Positions 46,474-55,466 are shown, counted from the stretch's first letter. The stretch is 64,000 bases of DNA from Bacteroides sp. (GCA_023665805.1 JAMPDJ010000004.1:99973-163972), one strand, 5' to 3'. The notes: a model not told the origin generated them from the letters alone. Made by a program: numbers and translations.

Positions 46474-46821
46474 ATGAAAATCCTATACACCATATGCCTG
46501 CTGGCTGCATTGGCATGCCTTGCATCCTGCGACAGGAAATCACCCGACGAGGAAGCGGGCACGATACTGCAGAAGTCCAGACAACACTTGGAGGAAGGAC
46601 AATACAATGCCGCACGCGACAGCATAATGAACCTACGCCAAAGATATCCTGCCGCCATACAGACACGCGCCAAGGCCCTGCTGTTGCTGGACAGCGTGGA
46701 AATGATGGCTGCTCGCGACAGTATGGGCAATGCCACCGGCGAGGAATGGAAACGCCTGTCCGTGAAGAAACAGTTCTTTGAACGCAAGCTGCAAGAAGAC
46801 AAGAAGAAGCTCAGTTTATAA
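46474..46821 (+). CDS. small helical lipoprotein downstream of porV
   Basis: 115 aa. The ATG at 46474 gives lipobox CLASC (Cys about 20) followed by DRKSPDEE. The mature part is helical and TPR-like: SRQHLEEGQYNAARDSIMNLRQRYPAAIQTRAKALLLLDSVE, then a charged coiled tail. No family recognised. It lies 92 nt after porV and 22 nt before the CCA gene, so it could belong to either transcript. A link to type IX secretion is only suggested by position. Confidence 0.7.
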   Translation: MKILYTICLLAALACLASCDRKSPDEEAGTILQKSRQHLEEGQYNAARDSIMNLRQRYPAAIQTRAKALLLLDSVEMMAARDSMGNATGEEWKRLSVKKQFFERKLQEDKKKLSL

Positions 46822-46843
46822 AAACTCAAGAATCCCCACATCA

Positions 46844-48397
46844 ATGCAACGCCATACAGACGAGGACTTACGCAAGCTATTGGACAAGCCCATGTTCCAC
46901 CGCATCTCCGAAACCGCGGACGAACTCGGGCTGGAGTGTTATGTTGTCGGCGGATATGTGAGGGACTTGTTTCTTGGACGCCCGTCCAAGGACATTGACT
47001 GCGTGGTGGTGGAGACTGCCTTCGTGGACAATCCCGCCGTCCTTGGTCCCGGCATACGCCTGGCCAAGGCCTTGGGCAAACGTCTGGGGCACAGAGCCAA
47101 CGTGTCCGTATTCAAGAACTTCGGCACGGCACAGGTCAAATGGCACGGAGAGGAAGTGGAATTCGTAGGGGCAAGGCGTGAGAGCTATTCCCGCAACAGT
47201 CGCAAGCCCATAGTGGAAGACGGCACCTTGGAAGACGACCTGGACAGAAGGGACTTCACCATAAATGCCTTGGCCATACAACTGAACAGCGACCGTTTCG
47301 GCATGCTCATAGACCGCTTTGACGGTCTGTTGGACATGGAAGACGGCATCATAGCCACGCCGCTTGACCCGGACATCACCTTCAGCGACGACCCGTTGAG
47401 AATGATGCGCTGTGTGCGTTTTGCCACACAATTAAACTTCCGCATAGAGGATGAAACGCAGAAGGCTCTATGCCGAAATGCCGAACGCATCAAGATAATC
47501 TCGCAGGAACGCATCATCGACGAACTGAACAAGATAATGTTGTCTCCTGTGCCAAGCATAGGTTTCATAGAAATGGAGAGGTGCGGCCTTCTGGAACTTA
47601 TCCTTCCGGAAATTGCAGCACTGCGCGGCACAGAAAGCCGAAACGGCCGCGCACACAAGGACAACTTCTACCACACATTGGAAGTTCTTGACAACATGGC
47701 TCGTGCCACGGCAAAAGACCTGCAAGAGCAAGGTGCCTCGTCCGGCACAGAAAACGAGACAGCGGATGAGAAGGCCATGCCACGCCACAGAGATGTGCTC
47801 TTCCTACGTTGGGCCGCTCTGCTGCACGACATAGGCAAACCGCGTACAAAACGCTGGGAAGATCCCCAAGGATGGACATTCCACAACCACAACTATGTGG
47901 GACAGAAGATGATTCTGCCTCTGTTCCGCCGTATGAAGCTTCCCTTGGACGAACGCATGCACTACGTGGAGAAACTTGTCGGCATGCACATGCGTCCGCA
48001 GGTCATAGCCGACGAGGAGGTGACAGATTCTGCCGTAAGGCGACTGCTGTTCGAGGCCGGAGAAGACATAGACGATCTCATGACCCTGTGCGAAGCCGAC
48101 ATAACATCCAAGAATCTGGCACGCAAACAACAATTTCTGAACAACTTCCGCCTCGTACGCGAGAAAATAGCCGACCTGCAGGCACGCGACAACTATCGCA
48201 CATGGACCAACCCCATCAGCGGTGAGGAAATCATGCAGGCATTCGGCCTGCCTCCATGTCGTGAAGTTGGCATACTGAAACAGGCGGTAAAGGATGCCAT
48301 ATGGGAGTCGCGCATACCGTCCGACCATGAATCGGCCTTCACATTCATGCTACAGGAAGCAGAACGCATGGGGCTGACAAAACTGTCCAAGGAATAA
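46844..48397 (+). CDS. cca: CCA tRNA nucleotidyltransferase / HD-domain poly(A)polymerase-like protein
   Basis: 517 aa from the ATG at 46844; the frame runs upstream to 46778 but the family starts near LDKPMFHRI. The class II nucleotidyltransferase head has VVGGYVRDLFLGRPSKDIDCVV (GGxVRD and DxD) and the RRDFTINALA neck. The C-terminal HD domain shows HTLEVLDNM and RWAALLHDIGKPRTKRW. It adds or repairs the CCA end of tRNAs; the tRNA-Met in this window lacks an encoded CCA, consistent with need for it. Confidence 0.92.
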   Translation: MQRHTDEDLRKLLDKPMFHRISETADELGLECYVVGGYVRDLFLGRPSKDIDCVVVETAFVDNPAVLGPGIRLAKALGKRLGHRANVSVFKNFGTAQVKWHGEEVEFVGARRESYSRNSRKPIVEDGTLEDDLDRRDFTINALAIQLNSDRFGMLIDRFDGLLDMEDGIIATPLDPDITFSDDPLRMMRCVRFATQLNFRIEDETQKALCRNAERIKIISQERIIDELNKIMLSPVPSIGFIEMERCGLLELILPEIAALRGTESRNGRAHKDNFYHTLEVLDNMARATAKDLQEQGASSGTENETADEKAMPRHRDVLFLRWAALLHDIGKPRTKRWEDPQGWTFHNHNYVGQKMILPLFRRMKLPLDERMHYVEKLVGMHMRPQVIADEEVTDSAVRRLLFEAGEDIDDLMTLCEADITSKNLARKQQFLNNFRLVREKIADLQARDNYRTWTNPISGEEIMQAFGLPPCREVGILKQAVKDAIWESRIPSDHESAFTFMLQEAERMGLTKLSKE

Positions 48398-48436
48398 ACA
48401 AAAGAATGCTTTTTAGCATACTCATGTGCCTATTTT

Positions 48437-48468
48437 CTTGGTGGTTTGCACGATTTGCCGTAAATTTG
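48437..48468 (+). promoter_or_regulatory. promoter of the PurF-like gene
   Basis: CTTG (48437-48440), exactly 20 nt, then TAAATTTG (48461-48468). Leader about 37 nt to the ATG at 48512. Confidence 0.6.
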
Positions 48469-48511
48469 CGCATATCTTTCAATAAAAACATACTCTAAAT
48501 AGTATTGATTT

Positions 48512-49951
48512 ATGGGTGGCTTTTTCGGCACTGTATCGCAACAACCATGTGTTGCAGATCTTTTTTATGGCACTGACTACCAATCACATCTTGGCACACA
48601 ACGTGGCGGCATGGTCACTTTCTGTCGCACCAACGGTTTCTACAGAAGCATACACAATCTGGAGAGCACATACTTCCGCACACGTTTTGAACCTGAACTG
48701 GATCGCTTTGTTGGCAACAGCGGCATAGGTGTCATCTCGGACACCGATGCGCAACCGATGCTGATCAACTGCCATCTTGGCCGCTTTGCCATCGTTACCG
48801 TGGCAAGAATCAACAATATAGAGGAACTGGCACAGCAGATGCTGGAGGAAGGTATGCACCTGAGCGAATTCTCCAGCGGAAAGATAAATCCCACCGAACT
48901 TATAGGCCTGCTCATCGTACGCGGCAAGACTTTTGTGGAGGGCATAGAGAACGTATTCCGCATGGTCAAGGGATCGTGCTCCCTGCTCCTGCTTACGGAG
49001 GATGGCGTGATCGCCGCCCGCGATTCATGGGGCCGCACTCCCATTATCGTGGGCAAAAAGGACGGAGCCATGGCGGTAGCGTCCGAGAGTACAGCTTTCC
49101 CTAACCTCGGTTTCGAGACCCTGCACTTCCTTGGCCCGGGCGAAATCATCCGCATCCAGGCCGATGGCATGCAGCAGCTACGCCGCCCCAACAAGGGCAT
49201 GCAGATATGCTCGTTCCTTTGGGTCTACTACGGTTTCCCTACAAGTTGTTACGAAGGTCGCAATGCCGAGGCCATGCGTGTGGCCTGCGGCCGTGACATG
49301 GGTAGAGAGGACACCGTGGAAGTGGATTGCGCATGCGGCATCCCCGACTCCGGCATAGGAATGGCCGTAGGTTATGCCGAGGGACACAAGGTTCCATACG
49401 CCCGTGCCATCTCCAAATACACCCCCACATGGCCACGCAGCTTCACTCCGGCGAATCAGGACATGCGTAACCTCGTGGCCAAGATGAAACTGATTGCCAA
49501 CAAGGACATCCTGTTGGACAAGCGTGTCCTCTTCTGCGACGACTCCATCGTACGTGGCACGCAGTTGCGCGACCACACCCGTGCTCTGCACGGTCTGGGT
49601 GCAAAGGAGGTACACATGCGCATAGCCTGCCCGCCACTGATTTTCGGATGCCCGTTCGTGAACTTCAGCGCGAGCAAGAACGAGCTGGAACTGATTACAC
49701 GCCGTATCATAGCGGACTTCGAAGGCGACATGAACAAGAACGTGGATGCCTATACCCGCACAGGTTCTCCCGAATACACTCGCATGGTAAACGAGATAGC
49801 CGAACGCCTGCACTTGGATTCCCTGAAGTTCGCCACCCTCGAATCTCTTGTCCGTGCCATCGGACTGCCCAAGGAACGCATCTGCACCCATTGTTTCGAT
49901 GGCAGCAGCTTCTATTCCCTGGAACAGGAGAATCCCATCTCCGAGGAATGA
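48512..49951 (+). CDS. amidophosphoribosyltransferase-like protein without the N-terminal Cys
   Basis: 479-aa protein with a class II glutaminase-like N-domain and a C-terminal phosphoribosyltransferase domain (LFCDDSIVRGTQLRDH, the PRPP loop, about 345). PurF catalyses the first step of purine synthesis and uses Cys2 as glutaminase nucleophile after Met removal. Here the N-terminus reads MGGFFGTVSQQPCVADL, so Gly takes that place. The remaining glutaminase features (RGGMVTF, NCHLGRFA, RDSWGRTPI) are recognisable. It may use free ammonia or be a paralogue with a new role. I recall similar Gly2 forms in other Bacteroidales but cannot check this here. Confidence 0.85.
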   Translation: MGGFFGTVSQQPCVADLFYGTDYQSHLGTQRGGMVTFCRTNGFYRSIHNLESTYFRTRFEPELDRFVGNSGIGVISDTDAQPMLINCHLGRFAIVTVARINNIEELAQQMLEEGMHLSEFSSGKINPTELIGLLIVRGKTFVEGIENVFRMVKGSCSLLLLTEDGVIAARDSWGRTPIIVGKKDGAMAVASESTAFPNLGFETLHFLGPGEIIRIQADGMQQLRRPNKGMQICSFLWVYYGFPTSCYEGRNAEAMRVACGRDMGREDTVEVDCACGIPDSGIGMAVGYAEGHKVPYARAISKYTPTWPRSFTPANQDMRNLVAKMKLIANKDILLDKRVLFCDDSIVRGTQLRDHTRALHGLGAKEVHMRIACPPLIFGCPFVNFSASKNELELITRRIIADFEGDMNKNVDAYTRTGSPEYTRMVNEIAERLHLDSLKFATLESLVRAIGLPKERICTHCFDGSSFYSLEQENPISEE

Positions 49952-50036
49952 TTATCCAAGCCCGTTACACGGCATCTGCATAAATCGGTTGCTGACACGA
50001 CACAAGGATATCGGTATTTTTCAGTTGACCGTTTAC

Positions 50037-50077
50037 AAATAGCAAAGGACTGCGCCAAGCGCAGTCCTTTGCTATTT
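50037..50077. terminator. 19-bp perfect hairpin between the PurF-like gene and the invertible segment
   Basis: Arms 50037-50055 and 50059-50077 are exact complements with a CAA loop, A-rich on the left and ending TATTT on the right. It can terminate the PurF-like transcript and also one coming leftwards from the invertible promoter. Confidence 0.75.
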
Positions 50078-50173
50078 ATAGTATTTTTATCCATCCCATC
50101 CTTAAGCTACAAGCTACCATAAAAGCATATGTGACTTAAAGTTACATGATTGAGAAATGAAAACAGAACGTCA

Positions 50174-50194
50174 TTCTCCCGGTAAGAGAAGTAT
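50174..50194. repeat. left inverted repeat of the switch
   Basis: 21 bp, exact reverse complement of 50380-50400; homology stops abruptly on both sides. Confidence 0.95.
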
Positions 50195-50204
50195 TATTCG
50201 GCTG

Positions 50205-50236
50205 CAAAGTTACGTCAAATTTCATACTTACACAAG
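50205..50236 (-). promoter_or_regulatory. promoter inside the invertible segment, facing left
   Basis: On the minus strand: CTTG (50233-50236), exactly 20 nt, then TAACTTTG (50205-50212). It would start transcription near the left repeat, away from the fimbrial genes. After inversion the -7 box would map to about 50362-50369, roughly 70 nt before the first ATG. Confidence 0.7.
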
Positions 50237-50379
50237 GAATGAAGATTATGATTTTTAATCTATCGAATAAATTCATCAATCAGCTAAATTTATTTGACCA
50301 TTATTTCTTAGGCCCGTTAATTCGTAATGCATTCCTTAGGGTTGCCTATCAATGATTTAACAAAGATATTCATGTAAAC

Positions 50380-50400
50380 ATACTTCTCTTACCGGGAGAA
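50380..50400. repeat. right inverted repeat of the switch
   Basis: 21 bp, exact reverse complement of 50174-50194. With the next bases, the ATACTTCTC/GAGAAGTAT arms make this copy itself a short palindrome. Confidence 0.95.
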
Positions 50401-50439
50401 GTATGAAAAAGAGAGAAAATAACAAGATAATGAAGAACA

Positions 50440-51024
50440 ATGAAACAGATTATTTTACTTCTGACAATTGTCATTAGCGGCATGTTTCAGACCGTTCGGG
50501 GGCAGAATGTTGCGGTCAAAACCAACCTGCTCGCTGACGGCTTTCTCAACCCGAACATCGGCGTTGAAATAGGTCTGGCTCCCAAATGGACACTGGATGT
50601 TACGGGGCAATTCAACGCATGGTCTCTCTCTCACGACCGTCGTTGGAAACATTGGGCCGTACAACCCGAAGCACGCTATTGGCTGTGTGACCGTTTCGGC
50701 GCGCATTTCTTTGGCGTACATGCACATGGCGGGCAATACAACATCGGTGGCTTCGATGGGCGAATCAACATGTTGGGAACGGACGCACGCAAACTAAAGG
50801 ATACTCGTTACCAAGGTTGGTTCGTAGGTGCCGGTGTGGCGTACGGCTATGCCTGGATTCTCGGTCTCCATTGGAATCTGGAGGCTGAAATAGGCATCGG
50901 TTATTCTTATACACGTTACGACCGCTTCCGATGCGCCGGTTGCGGCAAGAAAATCGAAATCGACAAGCCGCATCACTACGTTGGACCCACGAAAATGGCC
51001 ATAAATCTGGTTTATCTATTTTAA
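50440..51024 (+). CDS. DUF3575 outer-membrane protein of the fimbrial operon
   Basis: 194 aa with signal peptide (MKQIILLLTIVISGMFQTVRGQ). DUF3575 features: VAVKTNLLADGFLNPNIGVEIGLAPKWTLDV, a membrane-type beta pattern, and the Cys pair RFRCAGCGKKI before HHYVGPTKMAINLVYLF. It is probably a small barrel. Genes of this type are regularly first in Mfa-type operons of Bacteroidales and are thought to assist assembly; the exact role is not known. First gene after the invertible promoter. Confidence 0.85.
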   Translation: MKQIILLLTIVISGMFQTVRGQNVAVKTNLLADGFLNPNIGVEIGLAPKWTLDVTGQFNAWSLSHDRRWKHWAVQPEARYWLCDRFGAHFFGVHAHGGQYNIGGFDGRINMLGTDARKLKDTRYQGWFVGAGVAYGYAWILGLHWNLEAEIGIGYSYTRYDRFRCAGCGKKIEIDKPHHYVGPTKMAINLVYLF

Positions 51025-51036
51025 ATAGCAACGAAC

Positions 51037-52464
51037 ATGAAAAGAATGATATTTATACTGGCAACCCTGCTGATTATGGGATATATGCCGGAAGCGGTGG
51101 CACAAAAACACATCATACCAGATGTTTCCATAGAGAAAATCGACATGAACCGTAACGGCAAATACCTCACTGTGGAGATGGAGGTCAATTTGACAGCCCT
51201 TGACGTGAATGCCAACCGTGCCGTGCTGCTTACACCCAGACTGGTCAACGGAACGGATTCGGTGGACTTGCCCTCAATAGGCATTTACGGACGACGCCGA
51301 TATTATTATTATATGCGAAACGGAATAAGCGCCATTTCGGACGAATCCGAGAAATCTTTCCAGGCATCGGAAAAACCGGAACAACTGGAATATGACAATC
51401 TTGTCCTCTACAAAGACTGGATGGACGGAGCAACGCTCAAGTTACATCGTAGCGACTGGGGATGTTGCCAGGAGATTTTGGCGGAATACGAGGACGAACT
51501 GGGAAGACATCACGAGGCGTTTTTCCCCGAATTGGTATTCGTACAGCCTAAGGCGGAAATTACGAAAAGCCGTTCATTATCCGGATCGGCATACATCGAC
51601 TTTCCTGTTGACCAAACGGTGATTTATCCCGATTACCGTCGCAACACGGTTGAACTGGGTAAGATACAGGCAAGCATCGACTCCGTGCGTAATGACAAGG
51701 ATGTCACCATCACTTCCGTGTGGCTGAAAGGATATGCCTCGCCTGAAAGCCCCTACAAGCACAACACGGAACTCGCCATCTGGCGTACTGCCGCCCTCAA
51801 AAAGCACATAGGGCAGCTATACCATTTTGCGGATAGTATTATACAGACCGATTACGAACCGGAGGACTGGATCGGATTGCGCCGCTACGTGAATCAGTCG
51901 AACATCGACCACCGTGCAGAGATATTGGCCTTGATAGACAGCGACATGGAACCGGATGCCAAGGAGGCAAAGATCAAGCGCACGTATCCCGATGAATATC
52001 GTTTCATGCTACAGAATTTCTATCCCGCCTTGCGCCATACGGACTATCGCATAGACTACAACATCCGCACGTTCAGCGATGTGGAGGAAATAAGTCGTAT
52101 CATGGCGGAGCGGCCGCAGAAATTGAGCCTGAACGAGTTTTACCTCGTTGCCGGAAAACATGAGCCGGGCACTGATGAGTTCACGGAAGTTTTCCAAACA
52201 GCTGTGCGCATGTTCCCCAACGATATGACTGCCAACCTGAACGCCGCCAATGCGGCAATCCGCCGGGATGATTTCCAGACAGCCCGCAAGTATCTTGACA
52301 AGGCAGGCGATTCCGCTGAAGCGGCCTATGCACGCGGAGCACTTGCCGTACGGGAGGGAGACTACGAAGTGGCACGCCAATATCTGGAGAAGGCGAAAGA
52401 GATGGGCCTTGATAAGGCAAGTGATATTCTGGAAGAATTGAAAAAACGCGGAAATACCGACTAA
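51037..52464 (+). CDS. DUF3868/OmpA-like fimbrial accessory protein
   Basis: 475 aa with a signal peptide (MKRMIFILATLLIMGYMPEAVAQ). The N-terminal DUF3868 region (about 24-160) is beta-rich (YLTVEMEVNLTALDVNANRAVLLTPRLV). The middle (about 185-260) is OmpA-like: AYIDFPVDQTVIYPDYRRN...GYASPESPYKHNTELAIWR, fitting peptidoglycan anchoring. The C-terminal part has TPR-like helices (AANAAIRRDDFQTARKYLDKAG, YEVARQYLEKAKEMG). It probably connects the fimbrial base to the cell wall. It lies between the DUF3575 gene and the fimbrillin gene. Confidence 0.83.
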   Translation: MKRMIFILATLLIMGYMPEAVAQKHIIPDVSIEKIDMNRNGKYLTVEMEVNLTALDVNANRAVLLTPRLVNGTDSVDLPSIGIYGRRRYYYYMRNGISAISDESEKSFQASEKPEQLEYDNLVLYKDWMDGATLKLHRSDWGCCQEILAEYEDELGRHHEAFFPELVFVQPKAEITKSRSLSGSAYIDFPVDQTVIYPDYRRNTVELGKIQASIDSVRNDKDVTITSVWLKGYASPESPYKHNTELAIWRTAALKKHIGQLYHFADSIIQTDYEPEDWIGLRRYVNQSNIDHRAEILALIDSDMEPDAKEAKIKRTYPDEYRFMLQNFYPALRHTDYRIDYNIRTFSDVEEISRIMAERPQKLSLNEFYLVAGKHEPGTDEFTEVFQTAVRMFPNDMTANLNAANAAIRRDDFQTARKYLDKAGDSAEAAYARGALAVREGDYEVARQYLEKAKEMGLDKASDILEELKKRGNTD

Positions 52465-52498
52465 CCATTTTATTATTAACATTTATAAATCCAATTGT

Positions 52499-54148
52499 AT
52501 GAAAGCAAAACATTTATTAGCTTCCATGTTTGCAGCCTTGTTGTTTGCCGGCTGTTCAAACGAAGACGGTCTCACTCCCGACAAAGGTAATGAAAACAAT
52601 GGAGAGCCCAAGTTCCTGACTGTAAGTATCAGCGCAACTGGAGGTTCTTTGACACGTGCTTTAGACGGGACGTACGAAGAAGGAGAACAGAACGAGAACG
52701 AGGTACAAAAAGTACGCTTCTACTTCTTTGACCAGAACGGAAATGCAGCAAAGGTAAAAGGCGACAAAGGAGGTTCTTACCTTGATGTCACAGACGTTGA
52801 GGAAACTGGAAAAGATATGAATAATGTGGAGAAAATCCTTGAATCCACCTTGATAATTCAAACTCCGCAAGGGGATAAGATACCCACTTCTGTCGTAGCA
52901 GTGGTAAATCCGCAAGAGGATCCAACAAATGTAACAAGTCTGGACAAGCTGAATGAAATCATCAGCAATTACAACAAGACAGAAAATGGCTTTATCATGA
53001 GCAATTCCGTCTATGCCAATGGAGAAAAGAAGATGGAGACTGTGGATGTAGCCGGACACTTGTATTCCAATGCCGAGGCAGCAAAACAAGACCCCGTTAT
53101 CATCCATGTGGAGCGCGTGCTGGCAAAGGCGCGTTTGACTGTCGAACTCACGCCTAACGACAAGGGCGTTTACAAAACCTCTTCTGATGCTTCACAAAAG
53201 TTCGATGACGAGGAAATATACGTGAAATTCTTAGGATGGAACGTAACTGCCACTGCTGAAGAATCACGCCTGATGAAAGAGATAAATCCGACATGGAGCA
53301 GCAACCTGTTTACCTCCACAATCCTTTGGAACACGGCAGACTATCACCGTTCATTCTGGGCAGTCAATCCTGCGACTATGAGTTACGAATGGGGAAATTT
53401 TGCAGAGCATGCACAGTTTATCAAGCATTTCGATGCTGGAACTGGCGAAGAGAAGAAAGTAAACTACACCTACTTGCAGGAAAATGCGTCAAATAATTAC
53501 AACGAAGGAAGCGACCCAACTACTCCTACGCAGGTAATCATCGCAGCACAACTTGTTAAAGCAGATGGTGACACACCGATAGAATTCGCTGAATACGCAG
53601 GCGAAAGAACAACAGTTGAGGGTTTGAAAAAGAAATATGCCGCAGCTTCCGGTTTATGGACAGACATTGACGGTGAAAACGGAAAGAGAACTATTACAAT
53701 AGATGACATCGAACTGAAGACTGCTACCGAGGCAGGTGTGGCAAATCAGAACACACCAGGCCGCTACAAGGTATATGCCCAGTTGACCGCGGAAGCCGCC
53801 CAAAAGAATTGGTATGGTTCCGATGCAGAAGATGCATCAACTGTAAATGCCGACGAAATCCTGAAAGGTCTTGGTGGCGCAAAGGTTTGGGCCGATGGTT
53901 ATACTTATTACTACTTTGACATCCGCCACTTGAACGATACTCAAAATGGCAATGGCCAATACGGTGTGGTACGTAACCACATTTATGCAGCCAACGTTAC
54001 CTCTTTGGTAGGTTTGGGTACTCCGGTATATAACCCTGATGAAACCATTTATCCGGAGAAGACACAGGACGATGATACCTATATCGCCGCACAGATTAGA
54101 ATTCTCTCATGGCGTATCGTAAATCAAAACATTGATTTGGTATGGTAA
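52499..54148 (+). CDS. Mfa1-family major fimbrillin
   Basis: 549-aa lipoprotein prepilin with lipobox LFAGC (Cys19) and SNEDG following. A first strand FLTVSISATGG is followed by SLTRALDG with Arg53, the expected site for Arg-protease maturation that frees the groove for donor-strand polymerisation. The mature part begins VQKVRFYFFDQNGN, and the C-terminal strand is IRILSWRIVNQNIDLVW, the usual Mfa1 ending. It is the shaft subunit. A hairpin lies after the stop, before the Mfa2 gene, and the gene is more AT-rich than the chromosomal core. Confidence 0.9.
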   Translation: MKAKHLLASMFAALLFAGCSNEDGLTPDKGNENNGEPKFLTVSISATGGSLTRALDGTYEEGEQNENEVQKVRFYFFDQNGNAAKVKGDKGGSYLDVTDVEETGKDMNNVEKILESTLIIQTPQGDKIPTSVVAVVNPQEDPTNVTSLDKLNEIISNYNKTENGFIMSNSVYANGEKKMETVDVAGHLYSNAEAAKQDPVIIHVERVLAKARLTVELTPNDKGVYKTSSDASQKFDDEEIYVKFLGWNVTATAEESRLMKEINPTWSSNLFTSTILWNTADYHRSFWAVNPATMSYEWGNFAEHAQFIKHFDAGTGEEKKVNYTYLQENASNNYNEGSDPTTPTQVIIAAQLVKADGDTPIEFAEYAGERTTVEGLKKKYAAASGLWTDIDGENGKRTITIDDIELKTATEAGVANQNTPGRYKVYAQLTAEAAQKNWYGSDAEDASTVNADEILKGLGGAKVWADGYTYYYFDIRHLNDTQNGNGQYGVVRNHIYAANVTSLVGLGTPVYNPDETIYPEKTQDDDTYIAAQIRILSWRIVNQNIDLVW

Positions 54149-54174
54149 TTCAGCAAAGATAAGAAACATAAAAT

Positions 54175-54209
54175 GGCGGGGAGATGTCATAGTGGGACAT
54201 CTCCCCGCC
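54175..54209 (+). terminator. 14-bp hairpin between major and anchor fimbrial genes
   Basis: Perfect arms 54175-54188 and 54196-54209 (GGCGGGGAGATGTC) with a 7-nt loop, 26 nt after the Mfa1 stop. No T tract. Likely a partial terminator or mRNA-stabilising structure that makes the shaft transcript more abundant than the distal genes. Confidence 0.6.
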
Positions 54210-54350
54210 CCAAAACACCACTTAGCCCCCACAAAAAGCACTCACGTACCGGTGCAAAAAGAGGTGCGTAACCATGGAGGACTTCGTGAAAGCACTCCGA
54301 CTTGATGAGAAAATACTTTGCGCTGCAAGAATCGCAAACAACATATATAC

Positions 54351-55445
54351 ATGGCAAAGAAGATAAATGGCATGAAGGTGAATACTCTTATACGAAGAAA
54401 GGTGTTGCACATACTGATGGCCGCTATGACGGTGTTGCCGTCGGGAGTTTTTGTGTCATGCAACAACTGGCTCTACGAAGAAGAAGGCGACTGTTCGGTA
54501 TACTACCGCCTAAAGTTCCGCTATGACAGGAACCTAAAATGGGCGGATGCTTTTGCCAACGAGGTTTCGTCGGTCCATCTGTACGCCTTCGACCGGTCGG
54601 GCGTGCTGGTATGGCAAAAGGAAGAACAGATAGAGCCGTTGATGGCAGAGGACTACTCGATGCTGCTCGACATGCCTGCCGGTGACTACCGGTTGCTGGC
54701 ATGGTGCGGCCTCCGGAACAACGGAGAGCACGAAGAATCTTTCTCAGTGCCCGAAGCCCGTATCGGTGAAACCCGCATCGAACAGCTACAGTGCGTTCTG
54801 AACCGCAAGCGCGACGAAGGCAATGCCTACAGCGACGAAAGGCTTTACCGCCTTTTCCACGGCACCATGGATGTATCGCTACCATCCAACAACAATGGAG
54901 GCAGTTATGACTATACCATGTACCTGACAAAGAACACCAACCATATACGCGTCATTCTGCAACACCTCTCGGGAGAGGATGTGAATGTGGAGCAATTTAC
55001 TTTCCGCATAGAGGACGAAAACGGCTTGATGGCGTATGACAACGAATTGCTGGAAGACGAGAACATCACGTATCGTCCTTGGAAAACACAAAACGGCGAA
55101 GCAGGAGTGGGAAAAGAAGATACCCGTGCCGTCATAAACGTGAAGGGAGCCATTGCCGACATAACCGTGGGTCGCATGATAGAAACACACCGGAAGAGGA
55201 TGTTCCTCACCATATCCGACACGAAAGACAAGACTGTGGCTCACATACCGGTGATAGACTATGCGCTGTTGGCAAAGGACTATTACGAGGAGGAATACAA
55301 CCGTCCGATGACAGATCAGGAGTTTTTGGACCGCGAGGACGACTATGTAATGACATTATTCCTCGACGAGAACAACAGATGGATCAGCAGCCAGATACTG
55401 ATTCACTCTTGGCGTGTGGTATTGAGCAACATTGAAATCGAATAA
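54351..55445 (+). CDS. FimB/Mfa2-family fimbrial anchor subunit
   Basis: 364 aa from the ATG at 54351; an ATG at 54372 is also possible. The lipobox is VFVSC (Cys about 37), followed by the conserved aromatic opening NNWLYEEEGDCSVYYRLKFRYDRNLKWADAF and VSSVHLYAFDRSG, diagnostic of the FimB/Mfa2 family. In P. gingivalis this non-polymerising lipoprotein anchors the fimbria to the outer membrane and limits its length. The end is SQILIHSWRVVLSNIEIE. It follows Mfa1 after a hairpin. Confidence 0.87.
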   Translation: MAKKINGMKVNTLIRRKVLHILMAAMTVLPSGVFVSCNNWLYEEEGDCSVYYRLKFRYDRNLKWADAFANEVSSVHLYAFDRSGVLVWQKEEQIEPLMAEDYSMLLDMPAGDYRLLAWCGLRNNGEHEESFSVPEARIGETRIEQLQCVLNRKRDEGNAYSDERLYRLFHGTMDVSLPSNNNGGSYDYTMYLTKNTNHIRVILQHLSGEDVNVEQFTFRIEDENGLMAYDNELLEDENITYRPWKTQNGEAGVGKEDTRAVINVKGAIADITVGRMIETHRKRMFLTISDTKDKTVAHIPVIDYALLAKDYYEEEYNRPMTDQEFLDREDDYVMTLFLDENNRWISSQILIHSWRVVLSNIEIE

Positions 55446-55466
55446 GCACAAGGAAGGACTGAACTG

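Larger units (their letters stand above)
50174..50400. other. invertible promoter segment with 21-bp inverted repeats
   Basis: Perfect inverted repeats 50174-50194 and 50380-50400 (core CTCCCGGTAAGAGAAGTA) bound 185 bp of AT-rich non-coding DNA immediately upstream of the fimbrial operon. Size and layout match the invertible promoters of Bacteroides capsule and fimbrial loci, which are flipped by a site-specific invertase. The only strong promoter inside points left. No recombinase gene is present in this window, so a distant invertase would be needed. Confidence 0.82.

Noticed and set aside
50359..50366. TATCTTTG on the minus strand near the right end of the invertible segment
   Set aside because: No -33 box at suitable distance; the other promoter in the segment is much better.
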